A stretch of 64,000 nt of DNA from contig CM069454.1 of assembly GCA_035610835.1 (NCBI GenBank), forward strand, positions 4,403,117 through 4,467,116, read 5' to 3'. Of the stretch, positions 40,441 to 52,234 are shown in pieces. Numbering within the stretch: the stretch's first letter is position 1; each line of letters starts with the position of its first letter. The translations under genes were made by a program, and so were the position numbers. The DNA comes from Ophiura sarsii. Lineage: Eukaryota; Echinodermata; Ophiuroidea; Amphilepidida; Ophiuridae. Under the pieces are notes generated by a model. The model did not search any database. It saw only the letters and a list, made by a program, of their open reading frames with translations, and had not been told where the DNA came from.

Positions 40441-42730
40441 AAGTCTCTGTGTCACGATATTCGTGATAGGATTTTTAGGCACAAAATTAAAGCCATGAAT
40501 AATAAACTGCTCAGAATTGCGTACAATATTTTCATGGTGTTAATATAGCGGTCGGTAAAGCCTGAGATTGAACAAAGATATACTATTACTTAGTTACTAG
40601 TCTAAACCCACGGGTCAGATCAGTGCGTAGATCCACTATGCATGTGGATGGTAATACTAATACGGTATGCACATTTTCATATTATTGTCGGGCATGAGTT
40701 GAGTAAATTGATTTGTTTAACAAATTTCATTTTAGTGAATTTTGCACTATTCCGTATAATCAAGGGGTAAATTCTATTATCATCTGTAATTACTATCAAT
40801 AGTCATTCGAAAAATGATAATGATAATTTTAGGGAAATGTTGACCGTTTATTGACCTATTATGTCCTATTCAAAACATCGGGTACAAAAACAACCATTGA
40901 CTTGTATGATCTCAGGAACATATACACTATAATCTGAGCATGTGTGCAATTTGACCCCTTTTGACATGCCGACTGCCGAGGGGGTCATTTTGACTGACCC
41001 GAAAAGATTAATGTCTTAAAATGACTTTAAGGTCACGTTTTTTTTTACCTCGGCACCCATAAAAGGTGGTTTTGTTACATTCTAATCAATTTTTTTTACT
41101 TAGGCTATTGTATTTTGTGTAACCCTCTACGCGATTGACTTGTGTTTGGACTAATTTTAACGGCAATTTAATCCCCTTTAATAATCTGAAGAGAGAAAAA
41201 ATCCAACACCGTTGATTAAATTAATAGGCCCTACAGCTCGTTAAAGCATACTTAGTCAGGGTGGTTGAGGAAGTAGAGGAGGAGGAGGAGATAATTGTCT
41301 AATAATGGATGAAAATGGACCGTTTTCTTGTAATAGAGCATTCTAATTCTTAGTATTATGTCAGTTTAGTTCTAAATGATGCAACAATGCTTTACATTAT
41401 TTACTTAAAGTGTCAATTAAGCTAATTAACTTAATTTTCAAATCTGATTAACGAAGTAGGATGAACCATGTGCACATAGTCACAAATCCGTTTTTGTCAA
41501 TGTTTCAACATTTTCCTTGCAGGAAAATTGGAAAGAGTTATCAAGGCTTTGATTTTATTGTAAAAGTAATGATGAGCTCTAATTTGTATTTGCATAATTT
41601 AGTTATCTTTTCCATTATCTAAAATTTCGTATTTTGACCACCCTGTATATTATTTCCTAATAAGCTGAACAATTAATTTTGTATATGGCTGGATGGGTAA
41701 TTTACTCAATTACAGCAAAAACATTTCTAGCCTTTGAATACATTGTAGGTCCTGCATTTTGTATACAATGGAGGAGAAAAAAAAGAAAATTATCATTTTG
41801 TATACAATTTTAATTGTTAGACCCTGTACAATGTTTAGGTCACCCTGTATATTTGATTTTGAGTTACCATATTTTCAATCCTTAGATTATAAGCTTTCCA
41901 AATATATATAATTTCATACACTTTAGATGTAAACATGTTGATATATTCTTCTGAAACTGCGAAAGGAGGTATATTTCATGAAATTATAGACTCGTGTAAC
42001 ACAAATGTAGCCCAGGTTAAAAACACGACCTTAAGTAACTTTAAGGGGTTAAACCTTTTATAAATTATGGGTTGAAATCACAGTGTGACAGGCTCCCAGA
42101 CTGTGCACAGTAATAGAATAAAAGAAGGTTCAAAGTTGAACTATTTTTGATGAGAGTGATAAATAATTGGGCGAGAGCCTGATAAAACTGCATGAAAAAA
42201 GAAAGTCTAAAAAAAATGTTTTAAAGTTAAAATTGGGTAAATGCTTTCCAAACTCCACCCATAACTCTCTTCTTCAGCATGCAGAAAGAGGAGACTAATT
42301 TCATTAAAAACAACAAACAAACAAACAAACAAGTAAACAAGAAAAAACCCAAAACATTTATACTCTCTGAATGTAACTTGATTTGCAAAGGTGTAGGCAG
42401 AATGACAAAATGACGTTTGTTGGATATTTTCTATCTTCTGCCCCTAAAATTTCAGTTAAAAAAATTGTACATACTGTTTGTGCATCCAAGTTATGAAACA
42501 TTCGGCAGTCTGTTTCTGTTATTGCCTTCAAGATGGCCCTCAAGACATATTTGTTCCCCATTCAAATCATGTTCTTTATATATTATTATGTTAACTTATA
42601 TTAACTTTTTGTAAGCGCTTTATATAGCTCATCACAAATACTTGTTTTATGTATGTATGTGTAGTGAATTTATATAGAGAGTCTGACCTCGTATACGTAT
42701 ACGTCTGCATACATAGTATCATAATATTTT
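40441..42730. other. Long stretch without recognised gene
   Basis: AT-rich DNA. The words ACCCTGTATATTATTT and CACCCTGTATATTTGAT near 41640 and 41840 look like remnants of mariner-type ends. A CAAACAAACAAACAA tract lies at about 42315-42335. If the exon at 40398 is real, this is intron. Confidence 0.4.
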
Positions 42731-43494
42731 AATAAATTTTACAATTTTGAAACATTTTGGGCTAAACTTTAGAATACCCTACCATTTTTGAAGCTCCACC
42801 TTTTTTTTTAATCATCTTCGACGGCGCGAAGCTCAACCTTTTAAAAAATAAGGCAACATCGAAAAGGTCTTCCTTTTTCAATATCACCTTCGCCAGCGCG
42901 AAAGCACCGCTTGTGAACCATCATCATCGACGGCGCGAAGCTCAATCTTTTTTCAAAACAATCAACATCGGCGAAGCACCGCTGATGAAGCCATCATCAT
43001 CGACGGCGCGAAGCTCAATCTTTTTTTCAAAACAATCAACATCGGCGAAGCACCGCTGATGATGCCATCATCATCGACGGCGCGAAGCTCAAGCTTTTTT
43101 CAAAACAATAGTATTTTGTATAATTTTCAAACCTCAATGACATAATACAGTCCTCAAAATAAGTAACTGACCAGGTAATAAATATATTCTAACTCCAAAA
43201 CTATTATAGCTCCTATACGTCTAATGTGGGGTTGATTATAATAATGTGGTTTTATGATATGCTGTGTGATATTAAATCCTTGATTAAGGATCATTGGCAC
43301 TGCCGTCCGGCACCCAGACGATGGCGGACACGACGAACGGCCGTAAATTTTGAATTTCCGTTGGTTTCAATGCAATAATGGATTTTGATCATATCCCCCC
43401 TATAAAATTCATCACACGTGGGAATTAAATTATTTTATCTTAAAACCACTGGACTTGTATAACCAACTCAAGTGTCAGTAGTACTTAAGCGTCC

Positions 43495-45490
43495 CATTAA
43501 CTATGGGTCGTTCTTTAAAAGCCCCGTCCAAAGATAGATTATGGGTCGTTCTTTAATAGTCCCGTCCAAATTGTTAAGGTGTTGGACTGCCCCTTAATAT
43601 TGCATTGGGACTGAAGTTCAGTATCATGTGGCAGGTCGGCGTAAATAGATTATGGGTCGTTCTTTAAAATCCCTGCCCAAATTGATGAGGTGCTGGACTG
43701 TCCCTTAATATTGCATTGTGGGACAGGTTAGCCAAAGTAGATTATGGGTCGTTCTTTTTGCATTGGGACATTATGGGTCGTTTTTTACCCCTTGATATTG
43801 CACAGGGACCGAATCTCAGTATCATGTGACAGATTTACCAAACTAGATTATGGGTCGTTCTTTAAAAGCCCCGTCCAAAGATATATTATGGGCCGTTCTT
43901 TAATAGCCCCGTCCAAATTGTTAAGGTGTTGGACTGCCCCTTAATATTGCATTGGGACTGAAGTTCAGTACCATGTGACAGGTCGGCTTAAATAGATTAT
44001 GGGTCGTTCTTTAAAAGCCCTGCCCTATTGTACAGGGACCGAATTTCAGTATCATGTGACAGATTTACCAAAATAGATTATAGGGCGTTCTTTAAAAGCC
44101 CCGTCCAAAGATATATTATGGGTCGTTCTTTAATAGTCCCGTCCAAATTGTTAAGGTGTTGGACTGCCCCTTAATATTGCATTGGGACTGAAGTTCAGTA
44201 TCATGTGACAGGTCGGCTTAAATAGATTATGGGTCGTTCTTTAAAAGCCCTGCCCAAATTGATGAGGTGCTGGACTGTCCCTTAATATTGCATTGTGGGA
44301 CAGGTTGGCCAAAATAGATTATGGGTCGTTCTTTTTGCATTGGGACATTATGGGTCGTTCTTTACCCCTTATTTCGGATTGTAATGAGCCCCGCTGAGCT
44401 GTAGAAAAAGATAGATTATGGGTCGTTCTTTAATAGTCCCGTCCAAATTGTTAAGGTGTTGGACTGCCCCTTAATATTGCATTGGGACTGAAGTTCAGTA
44501 TCATGTGACAGGTCGGCTTAAATAGATTATGGGTCGTTCTTTAAAAGCCCTGCCCAAATTGATGAGGTGCTGGACTGTCCCTTAACATTGCATGTGGGAC
44601 AAGTTGGCCAAAATAGATTATGGGTCGTTCTTTAAAAGCCCCGTCCAAAGATAGATTATGGGTCGTTCTTTAATAGTCCCGTCCAAATTGTTAAGGTGTT
44701 GGACTGCCCCTTAATATTGCATTGGGACTGAAGTTCAGTATCATGTGACAGGTCGGCTTAAATAGATTATGGGTCGTTCTTTAAAAGCACTGCCCAAATT
44801 GATGAGGTGCTGGACTGTCCCTTAATATTGCATTGTGGGACAGGTTGGCCAAAATAGATTATGGGTCGTTCTTTTTGCATTGGGACATTATGGGTCGTTC
44901 TTTACCCCTTGATATTGCACAGGGACATATTTCGGATTGTAATGAGCCCCGCTGGGCTGTAGAAAAAAGATAGATTATGGATCGTTCTTTAATAGTCCCG
45001 TCCAAATTGTTAAGGTGTTGGACTGCCCCTTAATATTGCATTGGGACTGAAGTTCAGTATCATGTGACAGGTCGGCTTAAATAGATTATGGGTCGTTCTT
45101 TAAAAGCCCTGCCCAAATTGATGAGGTGCTGGACTGTCCCTTAACATTGCATGTGGGACAGGTTGGCCAAAATAGATTATGGGTCATTCTTTAAAAGCCC
45201 CGTCCAAAGATAGATTATGGGCTGTCCAAATTGTTTAGGTATGTAGAATAACACCGCCCATTCTATGATGAGGCAGCCCCTAAATATTGCATTGTTGGAC
45301 GCCGCCCCTTAAAATTGTTGAGGTGTTGGACTGCCCAAATTTATGAGGTGCTGGACTGTCCCTTACTATTGCATTATGGGACAGGTTGGCCAAAATATAT
45401 TATGGGTCGTTCTTTTTGCATTGGAACATTATGGGTCGTTCTTTACCCCGTGATATTGCACAAGGGACCGAATTTCAGTATCTATGACAC
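43495..45490. repeat. ATTATGGGTCGTTCTTTA higher-order satellite
   Basis: The 18-bp core ATTATGGGTCGTTCTTTA recurs roughly thirty times with alternating linkers (AAAGCCCCGTCCAAAGATAG; TAGTCCCGTCCAAATTG; AAGGTGTTGGACTGCCCC; CAGTATCATGTGACAGGTC). Larger blocks of several hundred bp repeat almost unchanged, for example around 44130, 44430 and 44670. Confidence 0.9.
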
Positions 45491-46009
45491 CCTCCAGAGC
45501 TATAATTATATATGTAGCATACCACCGGGATCGGGAGGAGATCTGACAGCCTGGGGGGTGGGGGGGGGGGGGGGGGGGGGTGACAGTGTAGGGGACTTAG
45601 GTGAAATAAATACAACAATACGTCGACGACAAACCACAATCATACATGGACACACTGATTACCATAACATACGTAAAATTATTTTCCATAACATTGTAAA
45701 TTGATTCACTAAAATTAATTGACCCATCATGAACAAACAAAGGTTGATACACTTTGTCCGCAATAAGGAACGCATTGCCCTCTCCCACTAGACAATGTAG
45801 ATAGGTTGATCACATGTTATTAAAAGCATAGGTAGGGTCAATTTTTATTTAACGGGGAGGGGGTAAGAGAAGGGGAGACCTCTGCCATCTATCTATTAAG
45901 CAGCGCTAACATTAAAAATGTCCCAAATCTATTTAAATTGCGAGCCCGGACGTTGCGTCAACAGTGTTCAAAGTATGATGGTAAAACAGTAGGTTCTAAT
46001 TGTTTTGAG

Positions 46010-47660
46010 AAAAAAAAGATTGAGCTTCGCGCCGTCGATGATGATGGCTTCATCAGCGGTGCTTCGCCGATGTTGATTGTTTTGAAAAAAGGATTGAGTT
46101 TCGCGCCGTCGATGATGATTGTTTCACCAGCGGTGCTTCACCGATGTTGATTGTTTTGAAAAAAAGATTGAGCTTCGCGCCGTCGATGATGATGGCTTCA
46201 TCAGCGGTGCTTCGCTGATGTTGATTATTTTGAAAAAAGGATTGAGTTTCGCGCCGTCGATGATGATTGTTTCACCAGCGGTGCTTCACCGATGTTGATT
46301 GTTTTGAAAAAAAGATTGAGCTTCGCGCCGTCGATGATGATGGCTTCATCAGCGGTGCTTCGCTGATGTTGATTATTTTGAAAAAAGATTGAGCTTCGCG
46401 CCGTCGATGATGATGGCTTCATCAGCGGTGCTTCGGCGATGTTGATTGTTTTGAAAAAAGGATTGAGCTTCGCGCCGTCGATGTTGATGGCATCATCAGC
46501 GGTGCTTCGCCGATGTTGATTGTTTTGAAAAAAGATTGAGCTTCGCGCCGTCGATGATGATGGCTTCATCAGCGGTGCTTCACCGATGTTGATTGTTTTG
46601 AAAAAAAGGTTGAGCTTCGCGCCGTCGATGATGATGGCTTCATCAGCGGTGCTTCGCCGATGATGATTGTTTTGAAAAAGGATTGAGCTTCGCGCCATCG
46701 ATGATGATGGCTTCATCAGCGGTGCTTATCAGCGGTGCTTCGCTGATGTTGATTGTTTTGAAAAAAGATTGAGCTTCGCGCCGTCGATGATGATGGCTTC
46801 ATCAGCGGTGCTTCGCCGATGATGATTGTTTTGAAAAAGGATTGAGCTTCGCGCCGTCGATGATGATGGCATCATCAGCGGTGCTTCGCCGATGTTGATT
46901 GTTTTGAAAAAAGATCGAGCTTCGCGCCGTCGATGATGATGGCTCCATCAGCGGTGCTTCGCTGATGTTGATTGTTTTGAAAAAAAGATTGAGCTTCGCG
47001 CCGTCGATGATGATGGCTTCATCAGCGGTGCTTCGCCGATGTTGATTGTTTTGAAAAAAGGATGGATCTTCGCGCCGTCGATGATGATTGTTTCACCAGC
47101 GGTTCTTCCTCGCGATGTAGATTTGTTTAGAAAAAAGGTTGAGCTTCGCGCCGTCGAAGATGATGGCTTCAACACCGGGACTTCGCTGATGTTGATTGTT
47201 TTGAAAAAAGGTTGAGCTTCGCGCCGTCGAAGATGATGGCTTCAACACCGGGGCTTCGACGATGTAGATGTTTTTAGAAAAAAGGTTGAGCTTCGCGCCG
47301 TCGATGATGATGGTTTCACGCCGGTTCTTCCTCGCGATGTAGATTTATTTAGAAAAAAGGTTGAGCTTCGCGCCGTCGAAGATGATGGCATCAACACCGG
47401 GGCTTCGACGATGTAGATGTTTTTAGAAAAAGGTTGAGCTTCGCGCCGTCGAAGATGATGGCTTCAACACCGGGGCTTCGACGATGTAGATGTTTTAGAA
47501 AAAAGGTTGAGCTTCGCGCCGTCGATGATGATGGTTTCACCGCCGGTCTTCCTCGCGATGTAGATTTATTTAGAAAAAAGGTTGAGCTTCGCGCCGTCGA
47601 AGATGATGGCATCAACACCGGGGCTTCGACGATGTAGATGTTTTTAGAAAAAAGGTTGAG
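46010..47660. repeat. ~74-bp CTTCGCGCCGTCGATGATGA tandem array
   Basis: About 22 units share GAGCTTCGCGCCGTCGA, GATGATGGCTTCATCAGCGG and TTGATTGTTTTGAAAAAA. From about 47100 a second subtype (CAACACCGGGGCTTCGACG, ATGTAGATGTTTTTAG) takes over. A 163-codon minus-strand frame at 46716-46225 is a by-product of the repeat. Confidence 0.92.
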
Positions 47661-47837
47661 CTTATCTATTCTGCCTTGTACTTAGAAAAATCAGCGCGAT
47701 ATTTCTCTAAGTGTTGTCCCTTAGCTCGTTTGTTGAAGATCATAACGGGATACATCACGATCCGCGGCGTCGAAGAGATTGTTAAAAAAAAGGCAGCTTC
47801 GAAATGGTAGGGTATTCTAAAGGTACTCCACATTTTG

Positions 47838-48058
47838 TGCCACGCGGCAGATTTCACAAAATGTTTCAAAATTGTAAAATTTATTGACTTTCATCACCGT
47901 ATCTGGAATCACCATGAGAATTGCATTACATGTACAATGAGTACAAACATGCTTTGATTCAGTAATTCTTGAGATTGGCTTTGAAAGTTGGGAAAGGTCT
48001 CTGCAAAATAAAATAATTATATATGGTAAAACTAATAATAGCCGCGTGGAAAGTATTA
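47838..48058. mobile_element. MITE with CCACGCGGC-type inverted ends (copy 3)
   Basis: Left CCACGCGGCAGATTTCACAA and right ATAGCCGCGTGGAAAGTATT are those of the family at 36869 and 54120. Its left third overlaps the outer arm of the satellite complex, and a fragment of the same sequence is at 42731-42765. Confidence 0.65.
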
Positions 48059-48592
48059 ACAAATCCGTCTGACAGAACATGCAGAATAACATGATAACAA
48101 CATGACAAATATCCAGGGTCCGCATTAAGCGTGTTAAGGATTAGTCCGAGGTGGCTCAGACTCGTTCCGTAGAGTAGATCATTGATCGTATAGGAACAAG
48201 TCTGAGCCACCTCGGACTAAATCCTTAAGTAGGAAGACAACACTATACGCTACGTGAATGAGCTAGTTAAGGATTTGAAAGAATACTTCATTGGTACTTC
48301 TTGGTAGATTACCAGTGTAGTCATCTTCATCATTTTGCATAGCAAAAAAGTGCTTGATGAGCTGGCATTTTGAAATACTTTACACATTTTGTATATGTAA
48401 AGGCATAAATTGCTATTAAAAACATTTCCTAAATTGTGTAGGAAAGAATAAGGAGTGAGGAGCATTTTGCTACTGATGTACACTTATTGCGGACACCGCA
48501 AATTTCCCACTTAGACGACATTTATAATTACATTTAACAGTGTTTGCTTTCTTATAGTATTATGTGGTTTGTTACGTTTCATTATAGTTTAT

Positions 48593-49035
48593 CAGCGTGT
48601 CCCAAAAAACTGGGTTCAAAAGTTTACGAGCTTATTACTATAAAAGTAGGAAACATGGATAGTTCATATTTTTAGGGATATTAACAAAATATACCTGACC
48701 TTAATTGGTTAAACTCTGTTATCAATGCAATATAAACTTTTTGAAATACAAAGATTTTAATAGAGCGTGGTCAAAACCCATTTGTCCCACTTTTCAAGGA
48801 ACCTCCCAATGTGTTGCAATTGCGCATTGTGGTGACTTTATCATAGTTTTGCGTTTGCATTCATTCTCACAAAGACTTGGGCAGTAAACAAATTATCTTG
48901 GTCATATTGCAATAATACAAGTTCATTATTTACATAAACATTAAAACAAAATGTTCTTTGTTATAGTCCGAGTTATTGTAAAGTTCTTTCGGAGAATAAA
49001 CCCCATCCCGGGCAAGGGCGTCCCCAGACCCTTTT

Positions 49036-49073
<38 letters not shown>

Positions 49074-49342
49074 CGGTGTAAAGGTCATCAATACTGCACA
49101 TAGCGCACAGTTTCATGCAACGCACGGATGGTTTATTCCTTAAATCGGGACAAATGGGCCTTCTGACCACGCTCTATTCAAATCTTTGTATTTCAAAAAG
49201 TTTATATTGGATTGGTCTCCGAATCTACCCAATTAAGGTCAGTTATATTTTGTTTGATATCCTTAAATATAAACTATCCATGTTTCTACTTATTTCGTTA
49301 TAAGCTCGCAAACTTTTGAACCCAGTTTTTTGGGACACGCTG
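48593..49342. mobile_element. Mariner-type MITE with CAGCGTGTCCCAAAA ends (copy 1)
   Basis: The left end CAGCGTGTCCCAAAAAACTG is mirrored by CAGTTTTTTGGGACACGCTG. The arms extend over ~250 bp (GCGAGCTTAT, ACTTTTTGAAATACAAAG). CAG-GTGTCCCA ends are typical of mariner-like elements. It contains a very long G-run (about 49040-49073) not present in the related copy at 58272. No transposase. Confidence 0.8.
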
Positions 49343-49449
49343 TACCACTGTTTCGATACCTTATTCGTCTGCGGTCCAACGTCTTCAGATGGCCAGATCA
49401 TGTACTGTTAACCATATGGCCATAACAATGTCTATATGAAATAGACCTA

Positions 49450-49674
49450 TACCGTAAAACGGGGTGAAAAGGGACGTGGGGGTGAATTGGGACAGCAATT
49501 GGAAAAGTTTTTTAAATGTCACCCGGCCAGTTTGTGTACCGAAAACTGGGTGAATAGGGACATGGGCCCCCATGTCCCTATTCACCCCGTTTTACGATAC
49601 ACAAACTGGCCGGGTGACATTTAAAAAACGTTTCCCATTTTAGTCCCTATTCACCCCCACCCCGTTGTACGGTA
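49450..49674. mobile_element. Palindromic MITE with ACCGTAAAACGGGGTGAA ends
   Basis: TACCGTAAAACGGGGTGAAA is mirrored by CACCCCGTTGTACGGTA. The middle is a strong hairpin (GAATAGGGACATGGGC / GCCCCCATGTCCCTATTC) at about 49550-49588. Confidence 0.75.
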
Positions 49675-49947
49675 CTCATTTGAAAATGTCTGATGATCTA
49701 TATCCTAGGGCAGGGGCGTATTAAAGGCCAAAAAAGAAAAGAGCAGAAGATTTGTTTGCTCAAACACGACCGACCCATAAAATCTCAAAAAACCCTGTTT
49801 CCCCCCCCCCCCCCCCCTTTTTTAAAGATTTTTTTTTATGGTGAAAAATGTATGTTTTTTAAATGATATTTTGTATCTGAAGTGCCAAATAGATAAACAA
49901 ACTGTCCTAGACCTCATTTATATATTACCCATTTCTTCCCTTGTAAA

Positions 49948-50351
49948 CAGTGGCGGCACCAGCCTCATAATTTATTTATTTATTTATTTATTTTTTTTTT
50001 GGGGGGGGCAAGAATTTTATAGGGGGGGGGGGGGGGCATGAACAAAAATAATGCGCACGAAACGCGCAAATGTTTTTGTGCCTTTTTACGCTTAAATGGT
50101 CAAATTTGGTCTAATACTTACTAATTTGGTTACATTTAGCTGTTTTATGCTAAAATTGTCAAAATTTGGTCTAATTAAACCTAATTAAGTAAGAAAATGT
50201 GCGCGCAGCGCGAACAAAATTGCCTTTTTATGCTTAAATTGTCTTTTTAGTTCTTATTTTAACAAAATTAAAAAGGGGAAGGGGGGGGGGGGGCTAGCAT
50301 TTTTCTGGGGGGGGGGGGTGCCCCCCATGCCACCCCGTGGTGCCACCACTG
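49948..50351. mobile_element. hAT-like non-autonomous element with G-runs and 8-bp target duplication
   Basis: Ends CAGTGGCGGCACCAG and GTGGTGCCACCACTG are mirrored with two mismatches. Perfect flanking repeats CTTGTAAA lie at 49940-49947 and 50352-50359. G-runs occur at about 50000, 50022, 50280 and 50307. No transposase. Confidence 0.88.
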
Positions 50352-50359
50352 CTTGTAAA

Positions 50360-51935
50360 CACCAAGGAGGTGAACATTCAAGATTATAGCGAAACAGGAC
50401 TTAAACATGGCCTGAGGGGTTGTGTATTGTTACCATGGTTACCCTTGCATTCAACATGTTCAACACACACGCTTTCACTTAGATTTTAGACTTGTCACAT
50501 TTTGGTATGACACTATTAAAACAAACGTATAAGAACATCAAACAAAATTGTAGTCTTTGTCTTTTCTAAAAGTGTCGGGTAAGTTTTAGAAATAGAACAC
50601 TAAAGTATACGTGTCTATAGCAACAACAAAAAGAATGAAGAAAATGGTTATCATGGTTATCGTCCGACCGACCCACTTTTTCGCCCCTTGTTTGGGCAAA
50701 CAAACCCTTTTTGGCTTACCTTTAGAGGGGCAAATCCGACAAAACAAACGGCATTTGAAAGCTAATCATGTTAGTTATCTTGAAGCTCATACATTGTATA
50801 TGGTCATCAATTAGTGATAGGCCTACTGATATTAATGAGCAAAAATCCTCTTGTTCTAAAAGTGGCACAACCCGTTTTAAAGGTAGATGACCCGATCATA
50901 TTCCGATTTTCAACTTGAAGTTTTCTATTCTACATGAAAGGTCATCCTTAAAAAAGTCGTGTTCCAAAGTTTGAGTTGCATAGCTCTAATGGTTCTTATT
51001 TTAGACGCACAAGATGCCGTGACTGTACCCATTGAGTTGTACACAAACTATATCGGTGGTATACCACCATTCGCGGTAATTCGACGTTATTTCATCGATT
51101 TCTCCGTAATTATACCGATCTAGGCCGTCAAATTTCAGTATGATGATGAGAAAAATACGAGCTTTCATATGATATGAAAATCTCCGTATGTTTGAAATAA
51201 TTCTGTGTTACGAAAATGTGATCGGGTCATCTACCTTTAAGTACCCGTGGTAAGTACCCGTGGTTGATCAAGCATATCGTTGGAATAGGAGCAATTGAAG
51301 ACCTGAGCGCAAGAAAGACCTAAGCCCATATTTGCTATTGTGAGATACAGGCATTTAAAGTGTTTATAATATTATTGTAGTAAATGACAAAAAGGTGCAT
51401 TGTAATGAACATTTACAATTTTGCAGGTTATACATGTTAGTAGTCTTAGCATTCACATGATATATGATTGTTTGACAAAAATGTTGTATTAGGTTATCGA
51501 TCAATTTATTGATTTTGGACTTCTTTTTCTATTGATTTTTATTTTTGAAATTCGCAACAAAATGCCGTGGAACAGTCCACGTGTGGCGGACTCCCTTTAA
51601 CCTGTAGATATTTTATAAGCTTTCTCTATTATGTCCAAACTCCAACCTTCAATAGCCAATAAGACTAAATCATTTCTCGGAGAGACTTGGAATCCCTCCA
51701 TATTGAAGATCTCTAATTTCGTACGTAAAAAATAAATATAGGCTAATGGCAATATCTAATTATGTCCATACTCAGAACATTTCAATAGACCCAGTTGACA
51801 TTGTACTTTATAACAGTAACATGTAATTATTGCGAACATGCAAACGAATAAACAAACAGACAAACAAACAAACAAACAAACTATATTTCTACTATAAACA
51901 TGTACATTCACTGTTATTTCTTTGCTTCTTTTCAG
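50360..51935. other. Upstream region of the GPR161-like coding exons, no gene
   Basis: Apart from the MITE at 50881-51236 and an AAACAAACAAAC tract at about 51855-51880, nothing is recognised. It is probably intron of the receptor gene, given the acceptor at 51935. Confidence 0.4.
50881..51236. mobile_element. TTAA-flanked MITE with perfect 18-bp ends
   Basis: AGGTAGATGACCCGATCA and its exact mirror TGATCGGGTCATCTACCT lie between TTAA (50877-50880) and TTAA (51237-51240). Internal sequence is unrelated to the palindromic TTAA family at 14522, but both start AGGTA. Confidence 0.88.
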
Positions 51936-52234
51936 ATGAATGTTTGAACGCATTAAACACAATGATATGGCGGTTTTCAAAGTCACCAACTTGATCCCAT
52001 TACCAATAGATGTTAACAATCAAAGGCACTCACAACTTGATCATATTGCTATCTTCAGAACTAAATAGCTACACGCCATAACACTTGATTGCAATATCTT
52101 TAGAACGAAACTCCAACAACCCACAACACTTGGTCGCTAAATCTTCCATCAGAACTAATGCGAACCAACCCTAATGTCGATGATGACACATTGAACCTTT
52201 GCGGCGTTCAATCCTCAACCCCACATTGGCTACT
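51936..52234 (+). other. GPR161: Probable 5' UTR part of the first coding exon of the GPR161-like gene
   Basis: A very strong acceptor (TTTCTTTGCTTCTTTTCAG, ending 51935) starts this exon. The 299 nt before the ATG have several short upstream ATG frames, for example ATG AAT GTT TGA at once after the acceptor, which would damp translation. A spliced leader exon must lie further upstream. Confidence 0.5.

Larger units (their letters stand above)
42731..47884. repeat. ~5.1-kb inverted-arm satellite complex
   Basis: The outer arms mirror each other: AAATTTTACAATTTTGAAAC and TTTAGAATACCCTACCATTT on the left match, inverted, 47800-47884. Inside, GACGGCGCGAAGCTC units lie on the left (42820-43105, about 4 units) and ~74-bp units in opposite orientation on the right (46010-47660, about 22 units). 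The centre (about 43495-45490) is a different higher-order satellite. No transposase seen. A G-run is at about 45555-45580. Confidence 0.8.

Noticed and set aside
49725..49745. Possible hAT end CAGGGGCGTATTAAAGG
   Set aside because: No partner end or target duplication was seen.
52199..52234. Start of the receptor at 52199
   Set aside because: That codon is TTG. The first ATG in frame is 52235, with a favourable base at -3.
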